Source: DAOMFB01 sp963801475 | Lineage (GTDB): Bacteria; Acidobacteriota; Thermoanaerobaculia; UBA5066 | Reading direction: 5' to 3' | Assembly: GCA_963801475.1 (NCBI GenBank) | Contig: CAWDEX010000001.1 | Location: 2,913,895-2,977,894 of the forward strand | Length of the DNA: 64,000 nucleotides | Shown: piece by piece, positions 1 to 7,990 of the stretch | Layout of the letters: the number at the start of each line of letters is the position of its first letter | How positions within the stretch are numbered: position 1 is the first letter of the stretch | Translations under genes and position numbers: made by a program | Notes under the pieces: model-generated | What the model was told of the DNA's origin: nothing | Database searches by the model: none | The model's input: the letters and a program-made list of their open reading frames with translations, nothing else

Positions 1-305
1 GTGAGATTGTCGTAGGTCGCCTGCACGCGGCTCGCGGGGTTCGTCGCGTCGCTGTTGTAGTAGGCCACGATGGCGTTCGGCGCCATGAACGAGACGTCGG
101 TCGCCCCCTGAAGGAAATGCGAGAGGTAGTCGACCGCGCGGCGCGCCGTCTGCCGGGGCTCGATGACCCACTGGACCCTCTCGGCGAAGGAGCGCATCGT
201 GAAGAGGAGCGTCAGCGCCACGACCATCACGACGACGAGGAGCGTCAGCGAGACCATCGCCTCGGCGAGGCTGAAGCCCCGCTCACGCTCAGAACGCGGC
301 GACAT
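1..305 (-). CDS. PilW-like minor prepilin, truncated by the window edge
   Basis: This is the N-terminal part (about 101 residues) of a type IV prepilin; the rest lies left of the window. It starts at ATG 305 with a short basic leader, MSPRSERERG, then FSLAEAMVSL, the prepilin peptidase cleavage site with Phe+1 and Glu+5. A hydrophobic helix of about 20 residues (TLLVVVMVVALTLLF) follows and would anchor the subunit before assembly. Its start overlaps the 3' end of the upstream PilV-like gene by 17 bp, so the two are very likely co-translated. PilW assignment rests on position (third in a FimT-PilV-PilW order) and a long post-helix domain; residue-level support for PilW over other minor pilins is limited. 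Confidence 0.75.
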   Translation of the reverse strand, partial: MSPRSERERGFSLAEAMVSLTLLVVVMVVALTLLFTMRSFAERVQWVIEPRQTARRAVDYLSHFLQGATDVSFMAPNAIVAYYNSDATNPASRVQATYDNL

Positions 306-822
306 AGTCCACTCGCTTCAGGTTCCTGAACGTCACCCCGAAGTAACGCCGCACGGCGGCAACGTCGTCGGTCGGAACCGCGGAGACGGTGATCACCCAG
401 AGGGCGTTTGCGCTGGCGCTGGAGCGCTCGATCGTGTACGAGATCTTGTAGGGGCCGTTCTCTTCCTCCATGACGTTTGCGCCGCCCGGGCCCCAATACG
501 TCCATTGGATGCCCGTGTTCGTGTATGGCAAAGAGTAGGTTCCAGCCACGATCGGGCTCGGCACGCCCGATCCGGCCGGTGCCACGAGCGGGGGGTTCCG
601 GCGCCCGATCGCGTAACAGAACCGGATGTTCTCGACGACCTGCTGGCACTTGAAGAGCAGATCTGTCCGCGCGGCCGCTCCGGCGCTGGCCAGGAGCGCG
701 AGGGAGAAGAGCTGGAGGATGCCGGCCACCATGATGGAGAGAATCGCCATCGCCACGAGGACCTCGATGAGGCTCGAGCCGCGGCGGGACGAACGGGGGC
801 GGCGCCGGAAGAGCTTCGTCAT
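289..822 (-). CDS. PilV-like minor prepilin
   Basis: A 177-residue prepilin. The leader MTKLFRRRPRSSRRG ends in Gly, followed by SSLIEVLVAMAILSIMVAG: the Glu at mature position 5 and the hydrophobic helix are intact. The mature +1 residue is Ser instead of the usual Phe/Met, a variation seen in some minor pilins. The C-terminal domain is beta-rich with no obvious disulfide pair. It begins 6 bp after the FimT/GspH-like gene and overlaps the next prepilin by 17 bp, forming a three-gene minor-pilin unit. Such subunits prime pilus assembly at the inner membrane. PilV is the best fit by order and size (PilV proteins are about 150-190 aa); GspI-like is the alternative. Confidence 0.8.
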   Translation of the reverse strand: MTKLFRRRPRSSRRGSSLIEVLVAMAILSIMVAGILQLFSLALLASAGAAARTDLLFKCQQVVENIRFCYAIGRRNPPLVAPAGSGVPSPIVAGTYSLPYTNTGIQWTYWGPGGANVMEEENGPYKISYTIERSSASANALWVITVSAVPTDDVAAVRRYFGVTFRNLKRVDYVAAF

Positions 823-828
823 GGCGCC

Positions 829-1476
829 TCAGTAGGGGATCTCCACGATCTGGATGCCCCAGGCCGGCGAGATCCGGAGCTGGTAGTTGCGCTTCGGGAG
901 AAGGCGGCCCGACACCATCTGCGCATGGGTGATCGAGAGCGTCGCGGTCTGCGCGATCTGCACCGGCGGCGCCAGGGTGGCATCCATCGCCCGGCCAAAC
1001 GTGTCGCAGGCCAGGAGGCGGACCTTCGTGGCGTCCGTGTCGTTGTCCGACCAGGACGACGACTCGATCTGACCCGCGTTCGCCGTCGAGAAGCAGATCT
1101 GCGCGGTGTCGATCGTGAGCCGCTCGACGAGGATGTCGGCGAACGGATTCGTCGTCTGCAGGGTTCCGACGTGGGTGTTCCCGGGGTCGTTCGTGATGTT
1201 GTCGGCCCAGAGTTCCACCGGCATGATCCCGCCGGCGAGGGGACCGATGCGGAGGAACATCGTGGCGCCGCGCCGCTGGGCCTCGAGATAGGCCCGGGAG
1301 GCGGTCAGCTCGAGGCCCTGCACCGTCGACGACAGACGACCCTTCTGAAGCGTCCGCATCACCTCGATCCCCGCCACCGTCAGCATGATCCCGAGGATCG
1401 CGAGGACGATCAGAAGCTCCACGAGGCTGAAGCCGCGCTCCCCCGAGGGCCTGTGGCCTGCTCGACACCTCAACAT
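829..1476 (-). CDS. FimT/GspH-like minor prepilin
   Basis: A 215-residue prepilin. From ATG 1476 the leader MLRCRAGHRPSGERG precedes FSLVELLIVLAILGIMLTV, the canonical type III signal with Phe+1 and Glu+5. The frame stays open for about 137 codons upstream, but that extension is Arg/Ser-rich and unlike any leader, so I reject it. The C-terminal domain ends in ISPAWGIQIVEIPY and resembles the beta-rich FimT/GspH fold. It is the first gene of the minor-pilin unit and is divergent from the HEAT-PilT gene across 211 bp. No good Shine-Dalgarno is visible before ATG 1476. Confidence 0.8.
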   Translation of the reverse strand: MLRCRAGHRPSGERGFSLVELLIVLAILGIMLTVAGIEVMRTLQKGRLSSTVQGLELTASRAYLEAQRRGATMFLRIGPLAGGIMPVELWADNITNDPGNTHVGTLQTTNPFADILVERLTIDTAQICFSTANAGQIESSSWSDNDTDATKVRLLACDTFGRAMDATLAPPVQIAQTATLSITHAQMVSGRLLPKRNYQLRISPAWGIQIVEIPY

Positions 1477-1623
1477 AAATCCGTCACACCCGAGACTGCG
1501 AGACGCATGCCGTGATCCTATTCTCCTGCGGAAACGACTCTCCGGCAAGACCTTGTCGAACGAACGCGGTTTCGATCGACGTCGCCTCTGCCCGCCGGGC
1601 CGACACTTTTCGTAACAGGAAGA

Positions 1624-1661
1624 GACCGCCCGACCCTCCGGAGGGCCGCAAAAGGGCGGTC
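1624..1661. repeat. nested inverted repeat in the minor-pilin/pilT intergenic region
   Basis: An 8-bp inverted repeat, GACCGCCC (1624-1631) and GGGCGGTC (1654-1661), encloses a perfect 12-bp palindrome CCCTCCGGAGGG (1634-1645). It lies between the divergent FimT-like and HEAT-PilT genes, 26 bp before the pilT start. No T-run follows on either strand, so a terminator is less likely than an operator or an mRNA structure. Confidence 0.35.
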
Positions 1662-1687
1662 GGCTACCATAGCCGGAGGAGTCCGCC

Positions 1688-4204
1688 GTGGTCCTCGAGA
1701 AGCTCCGGAAGGGTCTCAGGAGCGAGCCGCCCTGGGTGACGCAGCTCAGGGAGCATCGCTGGACGTCCGACGCCCAGCGGAAGGAGCTCCTGGACCGCTT
1801 CGTCGCCCTCTCGAATCCCGAAGCCGAGTGGGTGACGTGGACGGCGCTCGACCCGAACCCCGATCTCCGGGCCGCGGGAATCAGCATCCTCCGACGTCGT
1901 GGAGACCGCGACGCCTACCACGCCCTCGCCGCGCTCCTCCACACGCGCTCCGAGGCCGCCCGCCGCGCCATCCTCCGGTTCCTGAAGGACCTCGCCGGGC
2001 CGGACCTGGGGGCCGTGCTCATGGAGCTGGCGTCCGTCTCCGACGAGAAAGGCCGTCTCGCGGCTCTCGAGCTGTCGCCCGGCCTGCCGGGAGAAGCGGC
2101 GTTCGAGGTGGCCCGCCGGACGCTCCAGTCCACGGCTCCGGTCGTGAGGGCTCAGGCGCTCCGGCTCGTCAGCGAGACGAGCTTTCCGGGCGGCTCCGGC
2201 GCGGCGGCCCGGCTGGCCCTGCCGCTGCTCCAGGACGAGAACAGCGAGATCCGGCTGGCGGCCCTCGCCGTCCTCGAGCGCCATCCGAGCGAGAGCAGCT
2301 TCCCCGACCTGCTCCAGATGGCCCGCACGGGCGACGACCGCGTCATGCAGGCGGCCTTTGCCGCCCTCGTCCGCCTCCTCCCCGCGGCGAAGCTGGACCA
2401 CACGCCGGAGATCATGCCGCTCCTGGCCGACGGCCTCCCCGCCGTCCGCGCCGGGGCGCTGTCTCTTCTTCAGGGCGTGCCCGCGGAAACGGTCGCGCGG
2501 CGGTTCGTCGAGCATTTCCACGGCGCTTTCGTCTGGGTGAGGGACCGCGCGCTCGACACGACGCGCGAGGGGCTCCGCGATTTCTGTCCCGCGCTGATCG
2601 CCCTCACCGGCGACGGAGATCCGACGCTCGCGAAGGCGGCGGCCGAGATGACGCTCGCGCTGGAGGACCCGCGCGCGCTCCCCGTCTGGCTCCGCCTGAC
2701 CGACGACGCCGACTACTGGATCCGGGCGCGCGCCATGGAGCTGCTCGGGCAGAACGGGCACGGGCACCCCGAGGTGCTTCCCCGGCTTCTTTCGGCGCTC
2801 GAGTCCCCCGACGGGGCGATCCCGGCGGCCGCGGCGCTCGGCGAACTGGCCGACGCCCGGGCCGCCCAGCCCCTCCTCGAGGCGTTCAAGAAGGCCCAGT
2901 CGCGGCCGGATCTCCAGGTCGAGCTGATCGACGCCCTGGCCGCTCTAGCCCGCGTCGAGCCCCGCATCGTCCCGCTCCTCGCGAAGATCGCCGAGACGCC
3001 GCAGGTCGATGCGAAGGTCCGCGAAAAGGCCCGCCGCTCCGTCGCGCAGATCGAGTCGGCGGCCGAAGGGGCTCCGTCGCCGCTCGAGGACGACGAAGGA
3101 CCGGATCTTCCCCTCGCCGAAGGCGGCCAGGCGGGCCTTCGCGAAATGCTCGGCGAGGCGGTCCGCTCCGGCGCGTCGGATTTCCACCTTGCGACCGGGT
3201 TTCTCCCCCACCGGCGGGTCCAGGGCCGGCTGGAGCCGGTCGACATCCCGACCGTCACGCGAAAGTCCGCCCAGACTCTCATCCGCCAGGTCCTCTCGGA
3301 CGAGGAGTGGCGCCGCCTCGAGAAGGAGCGCCATCTCGACGTCGCCCTCCGGATTCCGCGCGTCGGCCGCTTCCGGGCGAACTTCTTCTCGCAGCGGAGC
3401 GGCTTCGACGCCTCGTTCCGAGTGATTTCCCGCGTGATTCCGAAGATCGAGGATCTCGGCCTCCCGCCCTCGGCCGCGGACATCCTCCGGTTCACGCAGG
3501 GGCTCGTCCTCGTCACGGGGCCGGCCGGGTGCGGCAAGTCCACGACGCTGGCGGCCATGATCGACCGTCTCAACGAGGTCCGGCCGTGTCACATCATCAC
3601 GATCGAGGATCCCGTCGAGTACACGTTCCTGCCGAAGATGGCCCTCGTGAACCAGCGACAGGTGCCGCGCGACACCCTTTCGTTCGCCCGGGCCCTCCGG
3701 GCCGCGCTCCGGGAGGATCCCGACGTCATCATGGTCGGCGAGCTGCGCGACCTCGAGACGATCTCCCTCGCCGTCACGGCGGCCGAGACGGGTCACCTCG
3801 TCTTCGGGACGCTGCACACCTCCAACGCGACGGCCACGATCGACCGGATGATCAGCACCTTCCCGCCGGGGCAGCAGGGCCAGATCCGGGTCATGCTGGC
3901 CGATTCGTTGAAGGCCGTCATCTCGCAGGTTCTCCTGCCACGGCGCGACGAGCGGGGACGGATCGCCGCCTTCGAGATCCTCCGGACCACGCAGGCCATC
4001 GGCGCGCTGATCCGCGAAGGGAAGACGTTCCAGATCCCGTCGCTCCTGCAGACCGGGAAGCTCCACGGCATGGTGACGATGGACCAGTCGCTCCTTTCGC
4101 TCTGCGAAAACGAGCTGATCGAGCCCGACGTGGCCATCGAGAAGGCGCTGAAGACCGAGACGTTCGAGGGCCTCGTGGCCGAGCGCCGGAAGGAGCTGGA
4201 ATGA
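1688..4204 (+). CDS. HEAT-repeat/PilT fusion type IV pilus ATPase
   Basis: An 838-residue protein, about 480 residues longer than a standard PilT. Residues 1 to about 465 are alpha-helical HEAT-type repeats (recurring units such as LPLLQDENSEIRLAALAVLE and RARAMELLGQ). The rest is a PilT/PilU ATPase: N-terminal domain with SDFHLATG, Walker A GPAGCGKST near residue 611, Asp box ITIEDPVEY, Walker B DPDVIMVGELRD, His box HLVFGTLHTSNA. All catalytic motifs look intact, so it should be an active cytoplasmic hexameric motor for pilus retraction. GTG 1688 is chosen because GGAGGA ends 7 nt upstream. It overlaps the next pilT by ATGA. What the HEAT part binds is unknown; a scaffold or adaptor role is inference. 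Confidence 0.9.
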   Translation: MVLEKLRKGLRSEPPWVTQLREHRWTSDAQRKELLDRFVALSNPEAEWVTWTALDPNPDLRAAGISILRRRGDRDAYHALAALLHTRSEAARRAILRFLKDLAGPDLGAVLMELASVSDEKGRLAALELSPGLPGEAAFEVARRTLQSTAPVVRAQALRLVSETSFPGGSGAAARLALPLLQDENSEIRLAALAVLERHPSESSFPDLLQMARTGDDRVMQAAFAALVRLLPAAKLDHTPEIMPLLADGLPAVRAGALSLLQGVPAETVARRFVEHFHGAFVWVRDRALDTTREGLRDFCPALIALTGDGDPTLAKAAAEMTLALEDPRALPVWLRLTDDADYWIRARAMELLGQNGHGHPEVLPRLLSALESPDGAIPAAAALGELADARAAQPLLEAFKKAQSRPDLQVELIDALAALARVEPRIVPLLAKIAETPQVDAKVREKARRSVAQIESAAEGAPSPLEDDEGPDLPLAEGGQAGLREMLGEAVRSGASDFHLATGFLPHRRVQGRLEPVDIPTVTRKSAQTLIRQVLSDEEWRRLEKERHLDVALRIPRVGRFRANFFSQRSGFDASFRVISRVIPKIEDLGLPPSAADILRFTQGLVLVTGPAGCGKSTTLAAMIDRLNEVRPCHIITIEDPVEYTFLPKMALVNQRQVPRDTLSFARALRAALREDPDVIMVGELRDLETISLAVTAAETGHLVFGTLHTSNATATIDRMISTFPPGQQGQIRVMLADSLKAVISQVLLPRRDERGRIAAFEILRTTQAIGALIREGKTFQIPSLLQTGKLHGMVTMDQSLLSLCENELIEPDVAIEKALKTETFEGLVAERRKELE

Positions 4205-5337
4205 GCGGCATTTCCGGATCGGGCCGCCCCACCAGCCAGGTCACCCCGGCGCACCGGCGGATCGACGTCCTGCTCCGGCTCGTCGTCGGCAAGAAGGCCT
4301 CCGACCTCCACCTCGCCGTCGGCCGGACGCCGATGATCCGGATCGACGGCGACCTCGAGAAGCTGAAGTGGCGCGTCCTGACGGAGGAGGAGTTCGAGGC
4401 GTTCATCGTCCCCATCACGCCGCAGCGGATCTACGAGGAGTGGAAGGGGACGGGCGACTCGGACTTCGCGTATTCCCTCGGCACCGTCGCCCGTTTCCGG
4501 GTCAACCTCTTCCGGCAGGAGCACGGCTCGGGGGCCGTGCTCCGCCTCATTCCCCCCCGGGTCCTCACGATCGAGGACCTCGGGCTTCCGTCGATCGTCT
4601 CGAACATCGCGCGGGTCCCGCGCGGGCTCGTCCTGATCACCGGCCCCACCGGCTCCGGCAAGTCGACGACCCTCGCGGCGATCATCGACTGGGTCAACAA
4701 GAACCACTCCCGCCACATCATCACGATCGAGGACCCGGTCGAGTTCATCCACACCCCGAACAAGTCGCTCATCTCCCACCGGGAGCTCGGCTTCGACACC
4801 CCCGATTTCGCCGGCGCCCTGAAGGCCGCCCTCCGCGAGGACCCCGACGTGGTCCTCGTGGGAGAGCTTCGCGACCTCGAAACCATGAGCCTGGCGCTCC
4901 AGGCGGCCGAGACGGGCCTGCTCGTCTTCGGCACCCTGCACACGAACTCGGCGGCGAAGGCGGTGGACCGACTCATCGACAGCTTCCCGGCGAGCGAGCA
5001 GGAGCAGGCCCGGACCGTTCTCGCGGAAGCGCTTCGGGGCGTTGTCGCGCAGGTCCTCCTGAAACGGAAGGGAGGGGGCCGGGTCCCCGCCTTCGAAGTG
5101 CTGCGGTGGTCGCCGGCGCTGGCCAACAGCATCCGCGAAGGGAAGACGGCCATGATCTCGACCCTCATCCAGACGGGCCGGAACGCCGGCATGGTGGCGA
5201 TGGACCAGTCGCTGGCCGACCTCGTCGTGGAGGACGCGGTGACCTTCGAGGAGGCCTTCGAGAAGGCGCTGGACAAGGATGGGTTCAAGCCGCTCGTGGA
5301 GAAGCGGCGCGGCTCGGCCGCGCCCGGCACGCGTTAG
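4201..5337 (+). CDS. pilT: PilT-type twitching motility ATPase
   Basis: A 378-residue PilT/PilU-family ATPase of normal family length. It has the N-terminal motif SDLHLAVG, Walker A GPTGSGKST near residue 148, the Asp box TIEDPVEF, Walker B DPDVVLVGELRD and the His box LLVFGTLHTNSA. It powers pilus disassembly at the inner membrane base. It starts in an ATGA overlap with the HEAT-PilT gene, so the two ATPases are translationally coupled, as pilT and pilU are in other species. Its stop overlaps that of the convergent histidine kinase gene by 3 bp. Whether this is PilT or PilU in function cannot be told from motifs alone. Confidence 0.93.
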   Translation: MSGISGSGRPTSQVTPAHRRIDVLLRLVVGKKASDLHLAVGRTPMIRIDGDLEKLKWRVLTEEEFEAFIVPITPQRIYEEWKGTGDSDFAYSLGTVARFRVNLFRQEHGSGAVLRLIPPRVLTIEDLGLPSIVSNIARVPRGLVLITGPTGSGKSTTLAAIIDWVNKNHSRHIITIEDPVEFIHTPNKSLISHRELGFDTPDFAGALKAALREDPDVVLVGELRDLETMSLALQAAETGLLVFGTLHTNSAAKAVDRLIDSFPASEQEQARTVLAEALRGVVAQVLLKRKGGGRVPAFEVLRWSPALANSIREGKTAMISTLIQTGRNAGMVAMDQSLADLVVEDAVTFEEAFEKALDKDGFKPLVEKRRGSAAPGTR

Positions 5338-6836
5338 GCGTCGGCGTCGCCGGGAGGCGTCCGCGGTACGCGAAGGGCAAACCGTGCGCCTCCGAGAGCC
5401 GCCGAACGGCCCACCGAGACCTCGCCGCGGTGAAGCACCGCGATTTTCGCGACGAGCGCGAGGCCGAGGCCCGTGCCCGACTCCTTCGTCGAGAAGAAGG
5501 GCGTGAAGAGCCTGGGCAGGACGTCGGGGGGCACGCCCGGCCCGTCGTCCTCGACCGCGACCTGCAGGGCCCCGTCCGGGGCCGTCTCTCCCCGGAGCAG
5601 GACGCGTCCGGAGGCCGCCTCGCACGCGTTCCGCAGGAGGTTGACGATCGCGCGACGGAAGAGGGCCGCGTCGAGGACGGCCGCGCCGAAGGCCCCTTCG
5701 ACCGAGACGTCGACCGGCGGCGTCGCCGCGGGCGGCTCGGCCGCGATCTCCGCGACGAGGGGTCCGACCTCCGTCTCCGAAAGGTCGAGGCGCTCGGGAC
5801 GGGCGAAGAAGAGGAAATCGCCCGTCACCCGGGCCACGTGCTCGGCCTCGGCCCCGACGGCCGCCAGGTGGCGGGCACGGGCCGCCGGATCGCCGGTCTG
5901 AGAAGCGAGGCGGACGTAGCCGAGGATCGTGGATGTCGCGTTCCGGAACTCGTGCGCGATGCCCGCCGACATCTCGCCGAGCCGCGCGAGCTCCCGCTGG
6001 GATGAGAGCTCGCGTTCGAGGCGCGTCGTCGACAGGACGAGCGACTCGGCGCGGGCGGCGAGGTCGTCGGCCCGCTCCTGCTCGCGCCGCCGGAGCTCCT
6101 CGAGCTCGGCACTCCGCCGCTTCAGCTCCTCGATGGTCTGCTGGAACGTCGCGATCGCCCGCTCGGTCTCGTCCCCGACGGGCGCCTCGAGGGGCTCTCC
6201 CTCGGCGCCGCCGACGACGGCGCCCGCGTCACGCGCGGTCTCCGTCAGCGCTTCGATCGGCCGCATCAGCCGCCGGAAGAAGGGAAAGACGAGAACGGTC
6301 ACGAGGACGGCGACGATCGGCACGATCCAGGAGACGGTCCGGACGTTCCGGCGGGCCGCCGCGACCCCCCGGTCGTCGTAGAGGACGCGGAAGGTCCGCC
6401 GTCCGCCCGGGAAGGCGAGCGAGACCCCGAGCCGGGGCGAGGCGGACCCGGTCTCGACGTCGACCTGGGGCTTCCCGTCCCGCGGCCGGCTCTCCGCCCG
6501 GAGCCGCGTGGGCGCTCCGCCCGCGTCCGGGAGAAACGTCGCTTCGCCCAGCGGGTTTCCTTCGTCGTCGTACAGGACCGCGGACCGGGCTCCTCCGTCC
6601 CGGAGGAGGGAGGCCACGATGGCGTCCGCCCGGAGAGCGAGCGCCGGGTCCCCCGCGATCTGGAGACGCTCGGCCACCAGTTTCGTCCGGGCGGTGGCGG
6701 CCGCCTCGCTCTCGCGGATTCCCCACGACGCGACGTTCCTGAGGACGACGAGGGAGAGCGCCGCGAGGAAGAGGAGGAAGAGGACGCCCCCCACGACGGC
6801 GAGCCGGACGTCCCGCTCGAACGACCTAGTCTTCAC
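5334..6836 (-). CDS. membrane sensor histidine kinase, PilS-like by context
   Basis: A 500-residue kinase. TM1 is at about 12-32, an extracytoplasmic sensing region at about 35-165, TM2 at about 168-187, then a HAMP-like linker and a coiled coil (about 225-285). The HisKA motif GEMSAGIAHEFRN places the phosphoacceptor at His295. The N box IVNLLRNACEA, G1 DDGPGVP and LFTPFFSTKESGTGLGL complete the ATPase domain; there is no receiver. GTG 6836 forms a GTGA overlap with the prepilin peptidase stop, so it is in the pilus operon. PilS, which works with PilR and sigma-54 to control pilin, is the natural candidate, but no PilR is in the window. Confidence 0.88.
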   Translation of the reverse strand: MKTRSFERDVRLAVVGGVLFLLFLAALSLVVLRNVASWGIRESEAAATARTKLVAERLQIAGDPALALRADAIVASLLRDGGARSAVLYDDEGNPLGEATFLPDAGGAPTRLRAESRPRDGKPQVDVETGSASPRLGVSLAFPGGRRTFRVLYDDRGVAAARRNVRTVSWIVPIVAVLVTVLVFPFFRRLMRPIEALTETARDAGAVVGGAEGEPLEAPVGDETERAIATFQQTIEELKRRSAELEELRRREQERADDLAARAESLVLSTTRLERELSSQRELARLGEMSAGIAHEFRNATSTILGYVRLASQTGDPAARARHLAAVGAEAEHVARVTGDFLFFARPERLDLSETEVGPLVAEIAAEPPAATPPVDVSVEGAFGAAVLDAALFRRAIVNLLRNACEAASGRVLLRGETAPDGALQVAVEDDGPGVPPDVLPRLFTPFFSTKESGTGLGLALVAKIAVLHRGEVSVGRSAALGGARFALRVPRTPPGDADA

Positions 6837-7990
6837 GGGAGGAGCCCCGTCGAAGGAGGCGTCGGGAGCCCCGCCAGAAGCAGGAGCGACCGTCCCGCCG
6901 CGAAAGTGACGACGGCGCCGACGGCGAGGAAGACGCCGAACGGAATGTCGGCGCGATCGAGCAGGACGAGACAGCGTCCCGAAGAGGGCGCCGCCTGCGC
7001 CGCATAAACGCGGAAGAACGCGTCGCCGTCGTCGACGACGACCCGGCCGGAGCGGACCGGAAGCTCCGACGCGCCGCGACGGCGCGCCAGCCGGGCCAGC
7101 GCGACGACCGGCCAGGCCGTCCGGGACGACTCGCCGAGGAGCTGGCCTACTCCCGCCGCGCCGGGGATGGCCGACCAGGGCGGCCCCGCCGCCAGAACGC
7201 GGCCGTCGGCCCCGACGAGGAGTCCGCGCTCCCGCGCCACGGCGACCGCCCGACCCGGGTCGCTCGCCACGCGCCGCGAAAGGGTCCACCAGACCGCGTG
7301 CCGGAGCGCCGCCGCCGAGACGCCGAGGACGCTCCCCGCCAGCGAGCCGACGAACACGGCGAGAAACGCCCCGGCCGGCCCCGTGAACGCGCCGATCATG
7401 GCGAGCATCTTGACGTCCCCGAGGCCGAGGCCCTCCACGCGGCGCCACTTCCGGTAACCGGCCCGGACGGCGAGCAGTAGCCCCCCTCCGACGGCCGCGC
7501 CGAGCAGCGCGTCGACGAGCCGGCTTCCGCCGAAAGAGAAGGGACCGCGGGTCAGGTCGTCGAGGAGCGCGAGGGCGAGGCCGAGGGCGAGCCCGCCCAG
7601 CGTCACCTCGTCCGGGAGGATCCGCTCCGAGAGGTCCGTAGCGACGAGGATGACGGCCGCCGAGCCGAGAAGCGCGCCACGCACGGCCTCGAGGCTCGGC
7701 CCCCACGCCATGGCCGAAAAGAGGAAGAGGAGAGCCGTCGCCCCCTCGACGAGCGGGTAGCGGGCGGAGATGGGCGCCGCGCAACGCCGGCACCGGCCGC
7801 CGAGGAGGAGATACGAGACGACCGGGACGTTGTCGTAGAAGGCGATGCGCGCCCCGCAGGCGGGACAGCGGGACGGGGGTGTCACGACCGACTCGCCGCG
7901 CGGCAGGCGGTGGATGCAGACGTTGGCGAAGGAGCCGACGATCGCCCCCACCGCCGCCGCGAAGAAGTAGAAGAGGCCGAGCGGCGTCAG
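6833..7990 (-). CDS. pilD: prepilin peptidase/N-methyltransferase with an inserted segment
   Basis: A type IV prepilin peptidase (A24 family), which cleaves leaders after Gly and N-methylates the new N-terminus. Counting from GTG 7951, it has the zinc tetrad CPAC...CRRC (Cys29/32/54/57) and the two catalytic aspartates in TDLSERILPDE (Asp106) and GLGLGDVK (Asp179). About 120 residues (216-334) of non-membrane sequence separate this core from the last segment DIPFGVFLAVGAVVTF; ordinary PilD lacks such an insert. GTG 7951 would cut the first membrane helix. I therefore extend to CTG 7990, which gives LTPLGLFYFFAAAVGAIVGSF and a CTGA overlap with the YfhO gene stop. The start is uncertain; the function is firm. 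Confidence 0.88.
   Translation of the reverse strand: MTPLGLFYFFAAAVGAIVGSFANVCIHRLPRGESVVTPPSRCPACGARIAFYDNVPVVSYLLLGGRCRRCAAPISARYPLVEGATALLFLFSAMAWGPSLEAVRGALLGSAAVILVATDLSERILPDEVTLGGLALGLALALLDDLTRGPFSFGGSRLVDALLGAAVGGGLLLAVRAGYRKWRRVEGLGLGDVKMLAMIGAFTGPAGAFLAVFVGSLAGSVLGVSAAALRHAVWWTLSRRVASDPGRAVAVARERGLLVGADGRVLAAGPPWSAIPGAAGVGQLLGESSRTAWPVVALARLARRRGASELPVRSGRVVVDDGDAFFRVYAAQAAPSSGRCLVLLDRADIPFGVFLAVGAVVTFAAGRSLLLLAGLPTPPSTGLLP

Noticed and set aside
163..1515. Long plus-strand open frame opposite the minor prepilin genes
   Set aside because: It is Arg/His/Asp-rich with no domain, and the minus strand carries three clear prepilins. High GC keeps antisense frames open.
4368..6005. Long open frame across pilT and the kinase gene
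   Set aside because: It lies out of frame with both real genes and is low-complexity Arg/Pro/Gly.
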